In this document: positions 16,174 to 23,676 of the stretch, piece by piece
Numbering within the stretch: position 1 is the first letter of the stretch
Layout: every line of letters begins with the position of its first letter
Assembly: GCA_039819545.1 (NCBI GenBank)
Contig: JBCBRS010000002.1
Location: 254,172-318,171, forward strand
Length of the DNA stretch: 64,000 bases
Reading direction: 5' to 3'
Source: CALLPQ01 sp039819545
GTDB taxonomy: Bacteria > Pseudomonadota > Alphaproteobacteria > Caulobacterales > Parvularculaceae
Notes under the pieces: model-generated
Seen by the model: only the letters and a program-made list of their open reading frames with translations
Told to the model about the DNA's origin: nothing
The model's database searches: none
Made by a program: the position numbers and the translations under genes

Positions 16174-17397
16174 ATGGGGTTTTCAGGATTATTTGCCATC
16201 GGCGTTTCCGGGGTGCAGGCCCAGGCCACCGGTCTTGAGGCGATTTCTAATAACATCGCCAACAGCCAGACAACGGGCTACCGCCGCGCCGCCGCCAGCT
16301 TTGCGCAATTAGTGACCGGTACCGACCGCGCTGGTGAGATTACAACCGGGCCGGGCCGACAGGGCGAAGGCCAGGGCGTCGCTGCACGCCTTGAAACGGA
16401 TCACCACCTGCAAGGGCTGATCCGGCGGACCGATACCGACACCCATCTTGCGATTAGTGGGCGGGGTTTTTTTGCCGTTGAGGACCCGGGTCTGGGCGGT
16501 ACGGATGATAATGTGGGCAACACCCTTTTTACCCGGGCCGGTGATTTCCAGGTCTCAAATGCGGGTGTGCTCGTCAACAGCGCGGGGCAAACACTGCTCG
16601 GCGTGCCGCTTTCGGGGGCAAATGCGGGCAACGGCGCCGGCGTCATTGCCTCCCTCGGCGCGCTGGAACCTATTGATCTCTCGCAAGCCACAGGACGCGG
16701 TGCGGCGACCGAGGCGTTGTCGGTCTCCCTCGCCGGGAACAGTTCAGGTGAACGGACCGTCCAGCTCTTTGACGCGACCGGCGCGGTGCGTACCCTCACC
16801 GTTTCGCTGGTCCCACAAGATGACACGAGCGCCACACTGACACTTACCGACGGGCAAACCCCGCTCGCCACCGGCACCATCATCTTTGACCGTGATGGCG
16901 CCCCAAACCTTGACGCCTCAACGCTGCCGGAGAGTTTCACCATTGACGGTCAGAGCGTTGCGCTGGCCCTGACGCAAGACCAGGCTAACGGAGCGTTTTC
17001 TTCAGGCTTTGCCGTCAGCCAGCGCGGCGGCACCGCCTTTGGGACGGTCACGGGGTTTCAAATTGACGAAAGTGGTGTCTTACGGGCAACACTGAGTAAT
17101 GGGTTGAGCGACCCATTATATCAAATTCCCCTTGCGTTATTTACCAACGCCGAAGGGCTGATCCGCGCGGACGATACCGCGTTTCGTTTTGACCCACAGG
17201 CGGGCACGCTGACCTTGACCACCGCCAATACCGATGGTGCAGGCCTTCTCGAGGCAAGCGCCCTTGAGAATTCAACCGTCGATATCACGCAATCGTTTAG
17301 CCTGCTTATCGAAACACAGCGTGCTTATGCGGCAAACGCGCAAATCCTGTCGGTCACCGATGAACTTCTGGAGACGCTGAACGGAACCGCCGCATAA
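16174..17397 (+). CDS. flgE: Flagellar hook protein FlgE
   Basis: 407 residues. The start GFSGLFAIGVSGVQAQATGL with AISNNIANSQTTGYRR is the rod/hook N-terminal domain; the end DITQSFSLLIETQRAYAANA with QILSVTDELLETLN is the C-terminal partner. The middle carries the variable D1/D2 domains. FlgE polymerises into the hook that joins basal body and filament. AGGAG precedes ATG 16174, nine bases after flgD. The 150-base gap downstream leads to sciP. Confidence 0.93.
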   Translation: MGFSGLFAIGVSGVQAQATGLEAISNNIANSQTTGYRRAAASFAQLVTGTDRAGEITTGPGRQGEGQGVAARLETDHHLQGLIRRTDTDTHLAISGRGFFAVEDPGLGGTDDNVGNTLFTRAGDFQVSNAGVLVNSAGQTLLGVPLSGANAGNGAGVIASLGALEPIDLSQATGRGAATEALSVSLAGNSSGERTVQLFDATGAVRTLTVSLVPQDDTSATLTLTDGQTPLATGTIIFDRDGAPNLDASTLPESFTIDGQSVALALTQDQANGAFSSGFAVSQRGGTAFGTVTGFQIDESGVLRATLSNGLSDPLYQIPLALFTNAEGLIRADDTAFRFDPQAGTLTLTTANTDGAGLLEASALENSTVDITQSFSLLIETQRAYAANAQILSVTDELLETLNGTAA

Positions 17398-17546
17398 TTA
17401 TCTGTACCCAAATGAGACAGTCTTTTGATAAAAAGACAAATTTATTCAACGGCTTACGGAACTTTTTACCCTACCATTTAGCCGGTTTTTAAGATGGGCT
17501 CGCTATTTTGTGAAGACTGTAGCGTATCCATAAGGACTTCAAGATC

Positions 17547-17837
17547 ATGTCGGTAGCTGTGCAATCATCCAGCGTCACCCAGCAGAAAGAGGCCTATATC
17601 ATCGGACCGGATGGTACCCCTCTGACGCTTGCTGACCTACCTCCAAAAACAACCAAGCGCTGGGTGATCCGCCGCAAGGCAGAGGTCGTCATGGCCGTAC
17701 GGGGCGGCCTCTTGACCCTTGAAGAAGCATGCGACCGCTATTCGCTGACCGTAGAAGAATTCCTGTCCTGGCAAAAAGCGATTGAACAGTTCGGGATGAA
17801 GGGGTTGCGCGCCACCCGGGTGCAGCAATACCGTTAA
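17547..17837 (+). CDS. sciP: CtrA inhibitor SciP (DUF1153)
   Basis: 96 residues. KRWVIRRKAEVVMAVRGGLL followed by TLEEACDRYSLTVEEFLSWQ is the conserved core of SciP/DUF1153, a small helix-turn-helix-like protein. In Caulobacter SciP binds the cell-cycle regulator CtrA and blocks activation of CtrA promoters in newborn swarmer cells. AAGGA lies upstream of ATG 17547. In the upstream gap, TTAC-N7-TTTA at 17466-17480 resembles a poor CtrA box (TTAA-N7-TTAA); this is only suggestive. Its position between the hook operon and the fliF operon fits a role in timing flagellar gene expression. Confidence 0.9.
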   Translation: MSVAVQSSSVTQQKEAYIIGPDGTPLTLADLPPKTTKRWVIRRKAEVVMAVRGGLLTLEEACDRYSLTVEEFLSWQKAIEQFGMKGLRATRVQQYR

Positions 17838-17862
17838 CCCCTCCTTAAACCTTATACGGATG

Positions 17863-17897
17863 ATGCCACGCTTTTCACGCGTGGCATTTTCTTTTTA
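17863..17897 (+). terminator. Rho-independent terminator after sciP
   Basis: ATGCCACGC (17863-17871) pairs perfectly with GCGTGGCAT (17879-17887) around a seven-base loop, followed by a T-rich run. It lies 26 bases after the sciP stop and separates sciP from the fliF operon. Confidence 0.85.
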
Positions 17898-17924
17898 AGC
17901 CGCGTCATCCGCCACCGGTACAAT

Positions 17925-17943
17925 CGTTTCCATTATGGAAACG
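17925..17943. promoter_or_regulatory. Perfect 19-base dyad upstream of the fliF operon
   Basis: CGTTTCCA-TTA-TGGAAACG is a perfect 8+3+8 inverted repeat about 145 bases before the fliF start. It has no T-run and stands apart from the sciP terminator, so it looks like a regulator binding site rather than a terminator. The regulator is unknown. Confidence 0.45.
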
Positions 17944-17961
17944 GAATATTTACGTCGTCCC

Positions 17962-17974
17962 GGCAATATTTGCC
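17962..17974. promoter_or_regulatory. Dyad GGCAA-TAT-TTGCC upstream of fliF, possible FlbD ftr4-like site
   Basis: The context CCCGGCAATATTTGCCC resembles the FlbD-binding ftr element reported from Caulobacter flagellar promoters (pattern with CGGC, A-run and GC). There FlbD represses fliF through ftr4. Here flbD is the fifth gene of the same operon, so this would be negative feedback. Inferred from motif and position. Confidence 0.48.
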
Positions 17975-18087
17975 CAGTCGCGGGACCGGTGGGCATGGAT
18001 ATTTCGATCCGAAGATAAGGATCGACTGAAAACCTACGCTATCCGTTTTTGCGGGCCTGCAAACAGCATTTCGTTGCGGATGGATTT

Positions 18088-19743
18088 GTGCGTAATTTAT
18101 TGGCCTTCCTTGAAAACTTCGGACTTGCCCGGCTAGCGACCACGGTCGGTGTCACTGGCGGCGTGGCGCTTGCGCTAATCTTGATCATGGTACGGATCGG
18201 GGCGGAGCCCTATCAGATCCTCGCCACGGACCTTGATTATGCCGATGCGCAAGCCGTGATTAGCGAGCTTGAACGCGGCGGGCAGGATTACCAGATGCGC
18301 GAGCACGGCGCACGGGTCTCCATCCTCGTGCCGCGCGACCGTGTAGGTACCATTCGTCTCTCCCTCGCGAGCGAAGGGCTCCTCAACAATTCCACCGTGG
18401 GATATGAGATTTTTGACAAACAGCAAAGCCTTGGCACCACAAGTTTTCAGCAGAATCTGAACAGGGTTCGCGCGCTGGAAGGGGAACTGGCACGCTCAGT
18501 CTCAGCCATTAGCGGCGTTCGTTCTGCGCGTGTGCATCTTGTTTTACCGGAGCGTGCTCTATTTGCGCGTGACCAGCAGCAGCCAAGCGCTTCTATCATG
18601 GTGGATGTGACAGGGCGGCTGGGCCAAGGGCCCATAGCCGCAATCACAAATCTCGTTGCCTCCGCAGTACCCGCGCTCTCCCCCAATCAGATCACCATTC
18701 TTGATAACCGTGGCAATCTCCTCGCAGCAGCGCACGAAATGAATAGCGAGGCGGCGCAAGGCGCGATGATCAGTGACCGGATGGCCGCTGCACAAACGCG
18801 TCTGCAGACAACGGTCAACGACCTGATTGGCAGAATTGTCGGCCCGGAAAATGTGCGTGCCAGGGTCGCAGCAGACTTTGACGTGAGCCGCGTGACCGAA
18901 ACGGCGGAAATCGTTGACCCTGATAGTCAGGTTGTTCTTTCGTCAACCTTGATCGAGGAATCCGCTGACGACAACCGGCCCGCGCGCGGTGTAAGTGTGG
19001 GCAATGCGTTGCCGAATGCTACCATTTCAGACCAGATTGGTGATGCTGACCGGTCCCAAACGCGGCGTACCGAAGAAATCACCAATTATGAAATTACAAA
19101 GACGGTTCGCAATGCCGTGCGCGATCAAGGCCTTGTTCTCAACCGCGTCACTGTCGCCGTTGCGATCAATAATCGCGGCGACGATGGGACGATCACCCCG
19201 CTCAGTCCCGATACGATTGCCCGGCTTGAGGCCCTTGTAAAATCAGCAGTTGGCTTTGATGCCACCCGCGGGGATCAGGTTGATATTGTGGATGTTCCCT
19301 TCTCACCACTCACCGCAGATGTACCCGCCACAGTTGCAGCGCCAAGCCCCAACGGTCCCCTTGCCGCTTTTTCCAGTACACGGATTGCAGAGCTAATCGC
19401 CCTTGGCCTTGTGGCCCTCGCGCTGATCTTTTTCGTGATCCGTCCCCTCTTCTTCGCTGGCCATCCCACAGCCAAAACCCAAATCGCACACAGAAATATA
19501 GGTACGGCACCGGGCGCAAACCAATCCGCACGCACGGCGACACTTGAAGACGTAACGAGCAGTACGCAGACTGCTTCCATAGCCGATGGCACGGCCGGTG
19601 GTGATCTGGAGCAACGGATCGACATAGCCCAAGTCGAAGGCAAGGTGCGCGCTTCGTCGGTGAAGCGGGTGCAGGAAATTGTAACCGGGCATACGGAAGA
19701 ATCCGCAACGATCCTGAAACAATGGATCAGGGAGGCCGTATGA
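18088..19743 (+). CDS. fliF: Flagellar MS-ring protein FliF
   Basis: 551 residues from GTG 18088, which has GGATGGA upstream; TTG 18049 is the alternative start. Two membrane segments flank the large periplasmic region: VGVTGGVALALILIMV near residue 15-35 and ELIALGLVALALIFFVIRPL near 440. The YscJ/FliF signature is clear in ILATDLDYADAQAVISELER, the GLLNNSTVGYEIFDKQQSLG segment and VRSARVHLVLPE. FliF forms the membrane ring on which switch and export apparatus assemble; its C-terminus (EESATILKQWI) binds FliG. First gene of the fliF-flhF operon, sharing ATGA with fliG. Confidence 0.93.
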   Translation: MRNLLAFLENFGLARLATTVGVTGGVALALILIMVRIGAEPYQILATDLDYADAQAVISELERGGQDYQMREHGARVSILVPRDRVGTIRLSLASEGLLNNSTVGYEIFDKQQSLGTTSFQQNLNRVRALEGELARSVSAISGVRSARVHLVLPERALFARDQQQPSASIMVDVTGRLGQGPIAAITNLVASAVPALSPNQITILDNRGNLLAAAHEMNSEAAQGAMISDRMAAAQTRLQTTVNDLIGRIVGPENVRARVAADFDVSRVTETAEIVDPDSQVVLSSTLIEESADDNRPARGVSVGNALPNATISDQIGDADRSQTRRTEEITNYEITKTVRNAVRDQGLVLNRVTVAVAINNRGDDGTITPLSPDTIARLEALVKSAVGFDATRGDQVDIVDVPFSPLTADVPATVAAPSPNGPLAAFSSTRIAELIALGLVALALIFFVIRPLFFAGHPTAKTQIAHRNIGTAPGANQSARTATLEDVTSSTQTASIADGTAGGDLEQRIDIAQVEGKVRASSVKRVQEIVTGHTEESATILKQWIREAV

Positions 19744-20774
19744 ACGCGATCGTTCCTGCCGAAGCTGTGCCGTACGACGCGCAAGCGCTCACCGGACCTG
19801 AAAAGGCAGCGGTCATTATTCTTGCCCTTGGTGAGGAGAATGCCCGCCCCCTATGGGAAAGCTTTGATGAAGACGAACTGCGCGAAGTGACGCTCGCGAT
19901 CACGCAGTTGGGCGCGGTGACCAGCACAATGGTCGAGAGCCTGATGGTGGATTTTGTGGAGAATATTGCCCGTACTGGCCCGGTTTCGGGGTCTGCAGCG
20001 ACGGCGCGGCGCATGCTTGAAAATATTCTGCCTAAGGATAAAGTTGATGCAATCCTTGCCGAGGTCAAAGGCCCCGCTGGTCGAACCATGTGGGACAAGC
20101 TCAGCAATGTGAACCCGGTCTTGCTTGCGCGCTACCTGTCAAAAGAGCATCCACAGACGATTGCCGTCGTTCTCTCGCGCATCAACCCTGACCATGCCGC
20201 GCAGGTGATTGCGAAAATGCCCGGCCCCATGGCTGAAGAAACAGTCAACCGCATGCTGACCCTTGGTCCCGTTCAAAAGGACGTTCTGACCGAGATTGAA
20301 CAGACCCTTCAGAATGAATTCATCACGTCCCTGACGGAAACGCAGGGTCACGACACGTTCGAAATGATGGCCGAAATTTTCAACTGCTTTGATCGCCAGA
20401 CTGAACGCCGGTTTATGGAAACTTTGCGGGAAAAAAACCCTGAAGCGGCCGACCGAATCAAGGCTTTGATGGTGGTCTTTGAAGATCTTCTGCATATTGA
20501 TGATCATGATGTCCAGATATTGCTACGCTATCTTGATAAGTCGCAACTGGCTGTTGCCCTAAAAGGGGCGAATGACGAAGTCGCCAGTCTTTTCTTCCGC
20601 AATATGTCCGAGCGCGCGGCAAAAATCCTCCGCGACGATATTGATATCATGCGCCCGTTGCGCGCGCGCGAGGTAGAAGCGGTGCAACAGAAAATCGTTG
20701 AGATTGCCAAGCAACTGAACGATGAGGGAAAAATCTTCCTGTCAAAACGCAATGAGCATGAGGTGATATTCTGA
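19740..20774 (+). CDS. fliG: Flagellar motor switch protein FliG
   Basis: 344 residues. LTGPEKAAVIILALGEENAR opens the N-terminal FliF-binding domain; LARYLSKEHPQTIAVVLSRI the middle domain with the family EHPQ motif; VFEDLLHIDDHDVQILLRYL and LRDDIDIMRPLRAREVEAVQ the C-terminal torque-generating domain with its charged ridge. It forms the rotor ring that interacts with the stators. ATG 19740 overlaps the fliF stop (ATGA), and its TGA shares a base with the fliH ATG, so translation is coupled on both sides. Confidence 0.95.
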   Translation: MNAIVPAEAVPYDAQALTGPEKAAVIILALGEENARPLWESFDEDELREVTLAITQLGAVTSTMVESLMVDFVENIARTGPVSGSAATARRMLENILPKDKVDAILAEVKGPAGRTMWDKLSNVNPVLLARYLSKEHPQTIAVVLSRINPDHAAQVIAKMPGPMAEETVNRMLTLGPVQKDVLTEIEQTLQNEFITSLTETQGHDTFEMMAEIFNCFDRQTERRFMETLREKNPEAADRIKALMVVFEDLLHIDDHDVQILLRYLDKSQLAVALKGANDEVASLFFRNMSERAAKILRDDIDIMRPLRAREVEAVQQKIVEIAKQLNDEGKIFLSKRNEHEVIF

Positions 20775-21466
20775 TGTCGCCTGCTACCCCTCTTGCCATA
20801 GACGATCTCCCCGACTGGACGGGTGACGATGGTTTGCCATCGCTGCGCGAACACCGAAACGGGCCCAATATCGCGCCACCCACGTCAGCGATAGATCCAG
20901 TTGCCGAGGCCTTCGAAAAAGGCAGGGCGCAGGGCGTGCGCGAAGCTCACAAAGACCGCGCCGAAGACCGGTCCCGTGACGAAGCCCATCAACAGGCGAT
21001 GGCCCGCGCCAAGGAGGCGCAATTGGCGCTTCTATCGCAGATCAGAACAAACCTTGAAGGCACTATCCTACCCACTATTCATGAGCATGAGGCGAGGATT
21101 CTTGAAACTTTGCGTCGGGTGATCGATACGATTGAGGCACTCTTTCATAGCAGCCTTGATGCGCGTCTAAAGGAGCGCTGCCAGGCCTTGACTGCCGCGA
21201 TTGACGCCATGGCGACGGGGACCGACGCGCCGACCATCACCCTTTACGTTCACCCGGATGATCTTGCCATCCTCGACGACGCCCTATCCAGCGCGAGCGA
21301 CCTTTTATTGTGTGGCGATAAGACAATTCGTCAGGGTACTTGCAATGCATCGTGGCAGGGCGGTGAGATTGTTTTCGATCCTTTTGACCAGGCTACGCAG
21401 CTTTTGCACGCGCTTAGCGCGCAGCTGACGCCGCCAACCCCGCTGGAGAGTGACAGTGACCACTGA
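20774..21466 (+). CDS. fliH: FliH-like flagellar export ATPase regulator
   Basis: 230 residues, assigned mainly by position between fliG and fliN and by composition. A polar N-terminus is followed by AFEKGRAQGVREAHKDRAED and a long charged helix, then a C-terminal domain with LKERCQALTAAIDAMATG, ITLYVHPDDLAILDDAL and NASWQGGEIVFDPFDQ, similar to FliH/YscL proteins. FliH holds the FliI ATPase at the export gate. It overlaps fliG by one base and fliN by about eleven. fliI itself is not in the window. Confidence 0.75.
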   Translation: MSPATPLAIDDLPDWTGDDGLPSLREHRNGPNIAPPTSAIDPVAEAFEKGRAQGVREAHKDRAEDRSRDEAHQQAMARAKEAQLALLSQIRTNLEGTILPTIHEHEARILETLRRVIDTIEALFHSSLDARLKERCQALTAAIDAMATGTDAPTITLYVHPDDLAILDDALSSASDLLLCGDKTIRQGTCNASWQGGEIVFDPFDQATQLLHALSAQLTPPTPLESDSDH

Positions 21467-21884
21467 AAACACCGCCCACCCCGAGACGGACACCGATCTA
21501 GCCATTGATCCGCCAACCGATGACTTTGCAAGCGCGTTGGAGGAGTTCGAGGCTACTCTTGATCTGCCCGAAGAAGGGCCCGGCACCCAGCCCTCTGCCG
21601 ATCCGATTTCCATGGACGAACTCTATGACGTGCCGGTCACGGTGTCAGCCGTTCTCGGACGGCGGCGCATGGATGTGGCCAGTTTGCTTGATCTAGAGGC
21701 CGGTGCCCTCATCTACCTTGATCGCAAGGTTGGGGAACCCGTTGATCTTTATATCAACGAACAGCTGATTGCGCGCGGGGAATTGGTCATTATTGATGGT
21801 GGGCTTGGCATTTCCATGACTGAAATCATCAACCCCAATGATACCGCCATTGCCCTGACCCAGATGCACGATGACAAGAGGTAA
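21456..21884 (+). CDS. fliN: Flagellar motor switch protein FliN
   Basis: 142 residues. An acidic, variable N-terminus of about 50 residues precedes the SpoA/FliN domain: YDVPVTVSAVLGRRRMDVAS, LLDLEAGALIYLDRKVGEPV, DLYINEQLIARGELVIIDGG and LGISMTEIINP. FliN forms the lower switch ring and helps dock the export apparatus. GTG 21456 is preferred to GTG 21450 because GGAGAG at 21445-21450 then has a usable spacing. The gene overlaps fliH and stops three bases before flbD. Confidence 0.9.
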   Translation: MTTENTAHPETDTDLAIDPPTDDFASALEEFEATLDLPEEGPGTQPSADPISMDELYDVPVTVSAVLGRRRMDVASLLDLEAGALIYLDRKVGEPVDLYINEQLIARGELVIIDGGLGISMTEIINPNDTAIALTQMHDDKR

Positions 21885-21887
21885 ACC

Positions 21888-23252
21888 ATGCGCTTACTGA
21901 TTATCGGCCATCAATCCTCCGAGCTTTCTGCCGCAGCGCGTATCGCCCTTGACGCGGGCGCCAAGGTCTCGCTCGTTGGATCAATTGAGCAAGCAATGGC
22001 AACCATTCGAAAGGGTGGCGGGGCCGAGCTTGCCATGATCGACATGCGGTTTGATGTGGCGCGGTTTGTCTCCATGCTGGCGACCGAGCGCTTCGCCCTG
22101 CCGGTCGTGGCCTGCGGTATTGATTCCGATGCGGACGCGGCAGTGGCGGCCATCAAAGCTGGGGCGCAGGAATTTGTTCCCCTGCCCCCCGATGCGGAGT
22201 TGATTGCAGCTATCCTAGAAGCCGTTGTGGCAGAAAAGGACGACATCCTCGCCTGTGACCCCACCATGAAGAAAGTGATCGCCCTTGCCGATCAAATCGC
22301 CGCCTCCGAAGCGTCGGTTCTGATCACGGGCGAATCCGGTGTGGGTAAGGAAGTCATCGCCACCTACCTCCACAAAAAATCGAAACGCAGCGATGCGCCC
22401 TTCATCTCGATCAACTGCGCGGCAATTCCCGACAATCTTCTGGAATCAGAGTTGTTTGGCCATGAGAAAGGCGCCTTTACCGGCGCCGTGGCGCGGCGCA
22501 TCGGTAAGTTTGAGGAGGCGCAGGGCGGCACGCTGCTCCTCGATGAAATTTCCGAAATGGATGTGCGGTTGCAGGCAAAACTGCTCCGGGTTTTACAGGA
22601 ACGTGTTGTTGATCGTTTGGGGGGGCGCCAGTCTATCCCCGTGGATATCCGTATTCTTGCCACGTCGAACCGCCACCTCGATAAAGCCGTTGCCGATGGG
22701 ACCTTTCGCGAGGACCTTCTCTTCCGCCTCAATGTGGTCAACCTTAAAGTACCACCGTTGCGTGATCGGCCCATGGATATTCTTCTGCTGGCTGATCATT
22801 TTGCCAAGAAATATGCCGCCCTGAACAGTTGCCCCGACCGGCCCCTGTCGGAAGGCGCCCGTGCAGAAATCATGAATGCAGCCTGGCCGGGTAATGTGCG
22901 GGAACTTGAAAATGCAATCCACCGCGCGGTTTTGCTGGCCGCGGGCGACAAGATTGAGGCCGATGCTATTCGCTTGCCCGACGGGTCAGCGATGCGCCCT
23001 GCGATCCACACCCTTCAAGCCGCAGATGCACAGGGTGATGACGCTTTTGCTGCAGGGACGCTGGTAGGGCGGCGTGTTGCGGATGTGGAACGCGATCTGA
23101 TCATCAACACGCTCGACCATTGTTTCGGCAATCGCACCCACGCCGCGAATATTCTGGGTATTTCAATCCGTACCCTGCGTAATAAGCTCAAAACTTATGC
23201 GCAGGAAGGCGTCAATGTGCCACCGGCTGGTGACCTGCGCGCGCACGGATGA
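21888..23252 (+). CDS. flbD: Sigma-54-dependent flagellar regulator FlbD
   Basis: 454 residues. The N-terminal 115 residues form a response-regulator-like domain; MIDMRF at 50-55 places an aspartate (D52) near the usual site, but the acidic pocket at the start of the domain is missing (MRLLIIGHQS), so control by phosphorylation is doubtful. The AAA+ domain has Walker A GESGVGKE (148-155), the sigma-54-contacting GAFTGA (195-200) and Walker B LLLDE (216-220). The C-terminus is a Fis-type helix-turn-helix (RTHAANILGISIRTLRNKLK). In Caulobacter FlbD activates late flagellar genes and represses fliF. GAGGTAA precedes ATG 21888. Targets here may be the sigma-54 promoters near 14.2-14.4 kb. Confidence 0.92.
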   Translation: MRLLIIGHQSSELSAAARIALDAGAKVSLVGSIEQAMATIRKGGGAELAMIDMRFDVARFVSMLATERFALPVVACGIDSDADAAVAAIKAGAQEFVPLPPDAELIAAILEAVVAEKDDILACDPTMKKVIALADQIAASEASVLITGESGVGKEVIATYLHKKSKRSDAPFISINCAAIPDNLLESELFGHEKGAFTGAVARRIGKFEEAQGGTLLLDEISEMDVRLQAKLLRVLQERVVDRLGGRQSIPVDIRILATSNRHLDKAVADGTFREDLLFRLNVVNLKVPPLRDRPMDILLLADHFAKKYAALNSCPDRPLSEGARAEIMNAAWPGNVRELENAIHRAVLLAAGDKIEADAIRLPDGSAMRPAIHTLQAADAQGDDAFAAGTLVGRRVADVERDLIINTLDHCFGNRTHAANILGISIRTLRNKLKTYAQEGVNVPPAGDLRAHG

Positions 23253-23262
23253 GGGGGCTAGC

Positions 23263-23676
23263 ATGAAGTACAAGGTCTATAAGGAAAGTCCGTTACCGGA
23301 CGTTGACTGGCAAAAGCTGCGGAAGCGGATCGAAAAACCAATCACCAGCTATCAACACCGCCATGACCCGCTTTACTATGATGACGAGGATATCTGGTTC
23401 TGGCACCGTGAGACGCGCAAGCGGGTTGCCTTTGTCGATATTGATAAAGTCGAAAAAGCAACCTTGCATGGCTTTGGCAAAATGGTGCGTCTCACCTATT
23501 TGCGCGGCAAAGGGCCGGCGGAAAACGGCAAGCCAGCGCAATTCCATTTGATTGATGTGGCGTCCCTCAACCGGTCGCCAGCAGAGATAGCGGCTGACCT
23601 GCGTGAACGGGTGACCGAGGCCCATACGCGCGTTATCAAGGCGCAACCAAAACGCCGCTTTAATGCCGATGACTGA
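23263..23676 (+). CDS. Conserved-looking protein of unknown function between flbD and flhA
   Basis: 137 residues from ATG 23263, which has GAGGGGG upstream. I do not recognise the family. The protein is soluble, rich in aromatic and charged residues (SYQHRHDPLYYDDEDIWFWH, then RETRKRVAFVDIDKVEKATL) and ends in a basic tail (KAQPKRRFNADD). No signal peptide or membrane segment. It starts ten bases after flbD and overlaps flhA by about 14 bases, so it is translated as part of the flagellar operon. It may affect FlhA assembly or FlbD activity; this is position-based inference only. Its frame uses codons like its neighbours and clearly codes. Confidence 0.8.
   Translation: MKYKVYKESPLPDVDWQKLRKRIEKPITSYQHRHDPLYYDDEDIWFWHRETRKRVAFVDIDKVEKATLHGFGKMVRLTYLRGKGPAENGKPAQFHLIDVASLNRSPAEIAADLRERVTEAHTRVIKAQPKRRFNADD

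Noticed and set aside
17466..17480. CtrA box upstream of sciP (TTAC-N7-TTTA)
   Set aside because: Only six of eight consensus bases match; kept as a remark under sciP, not as a feature.
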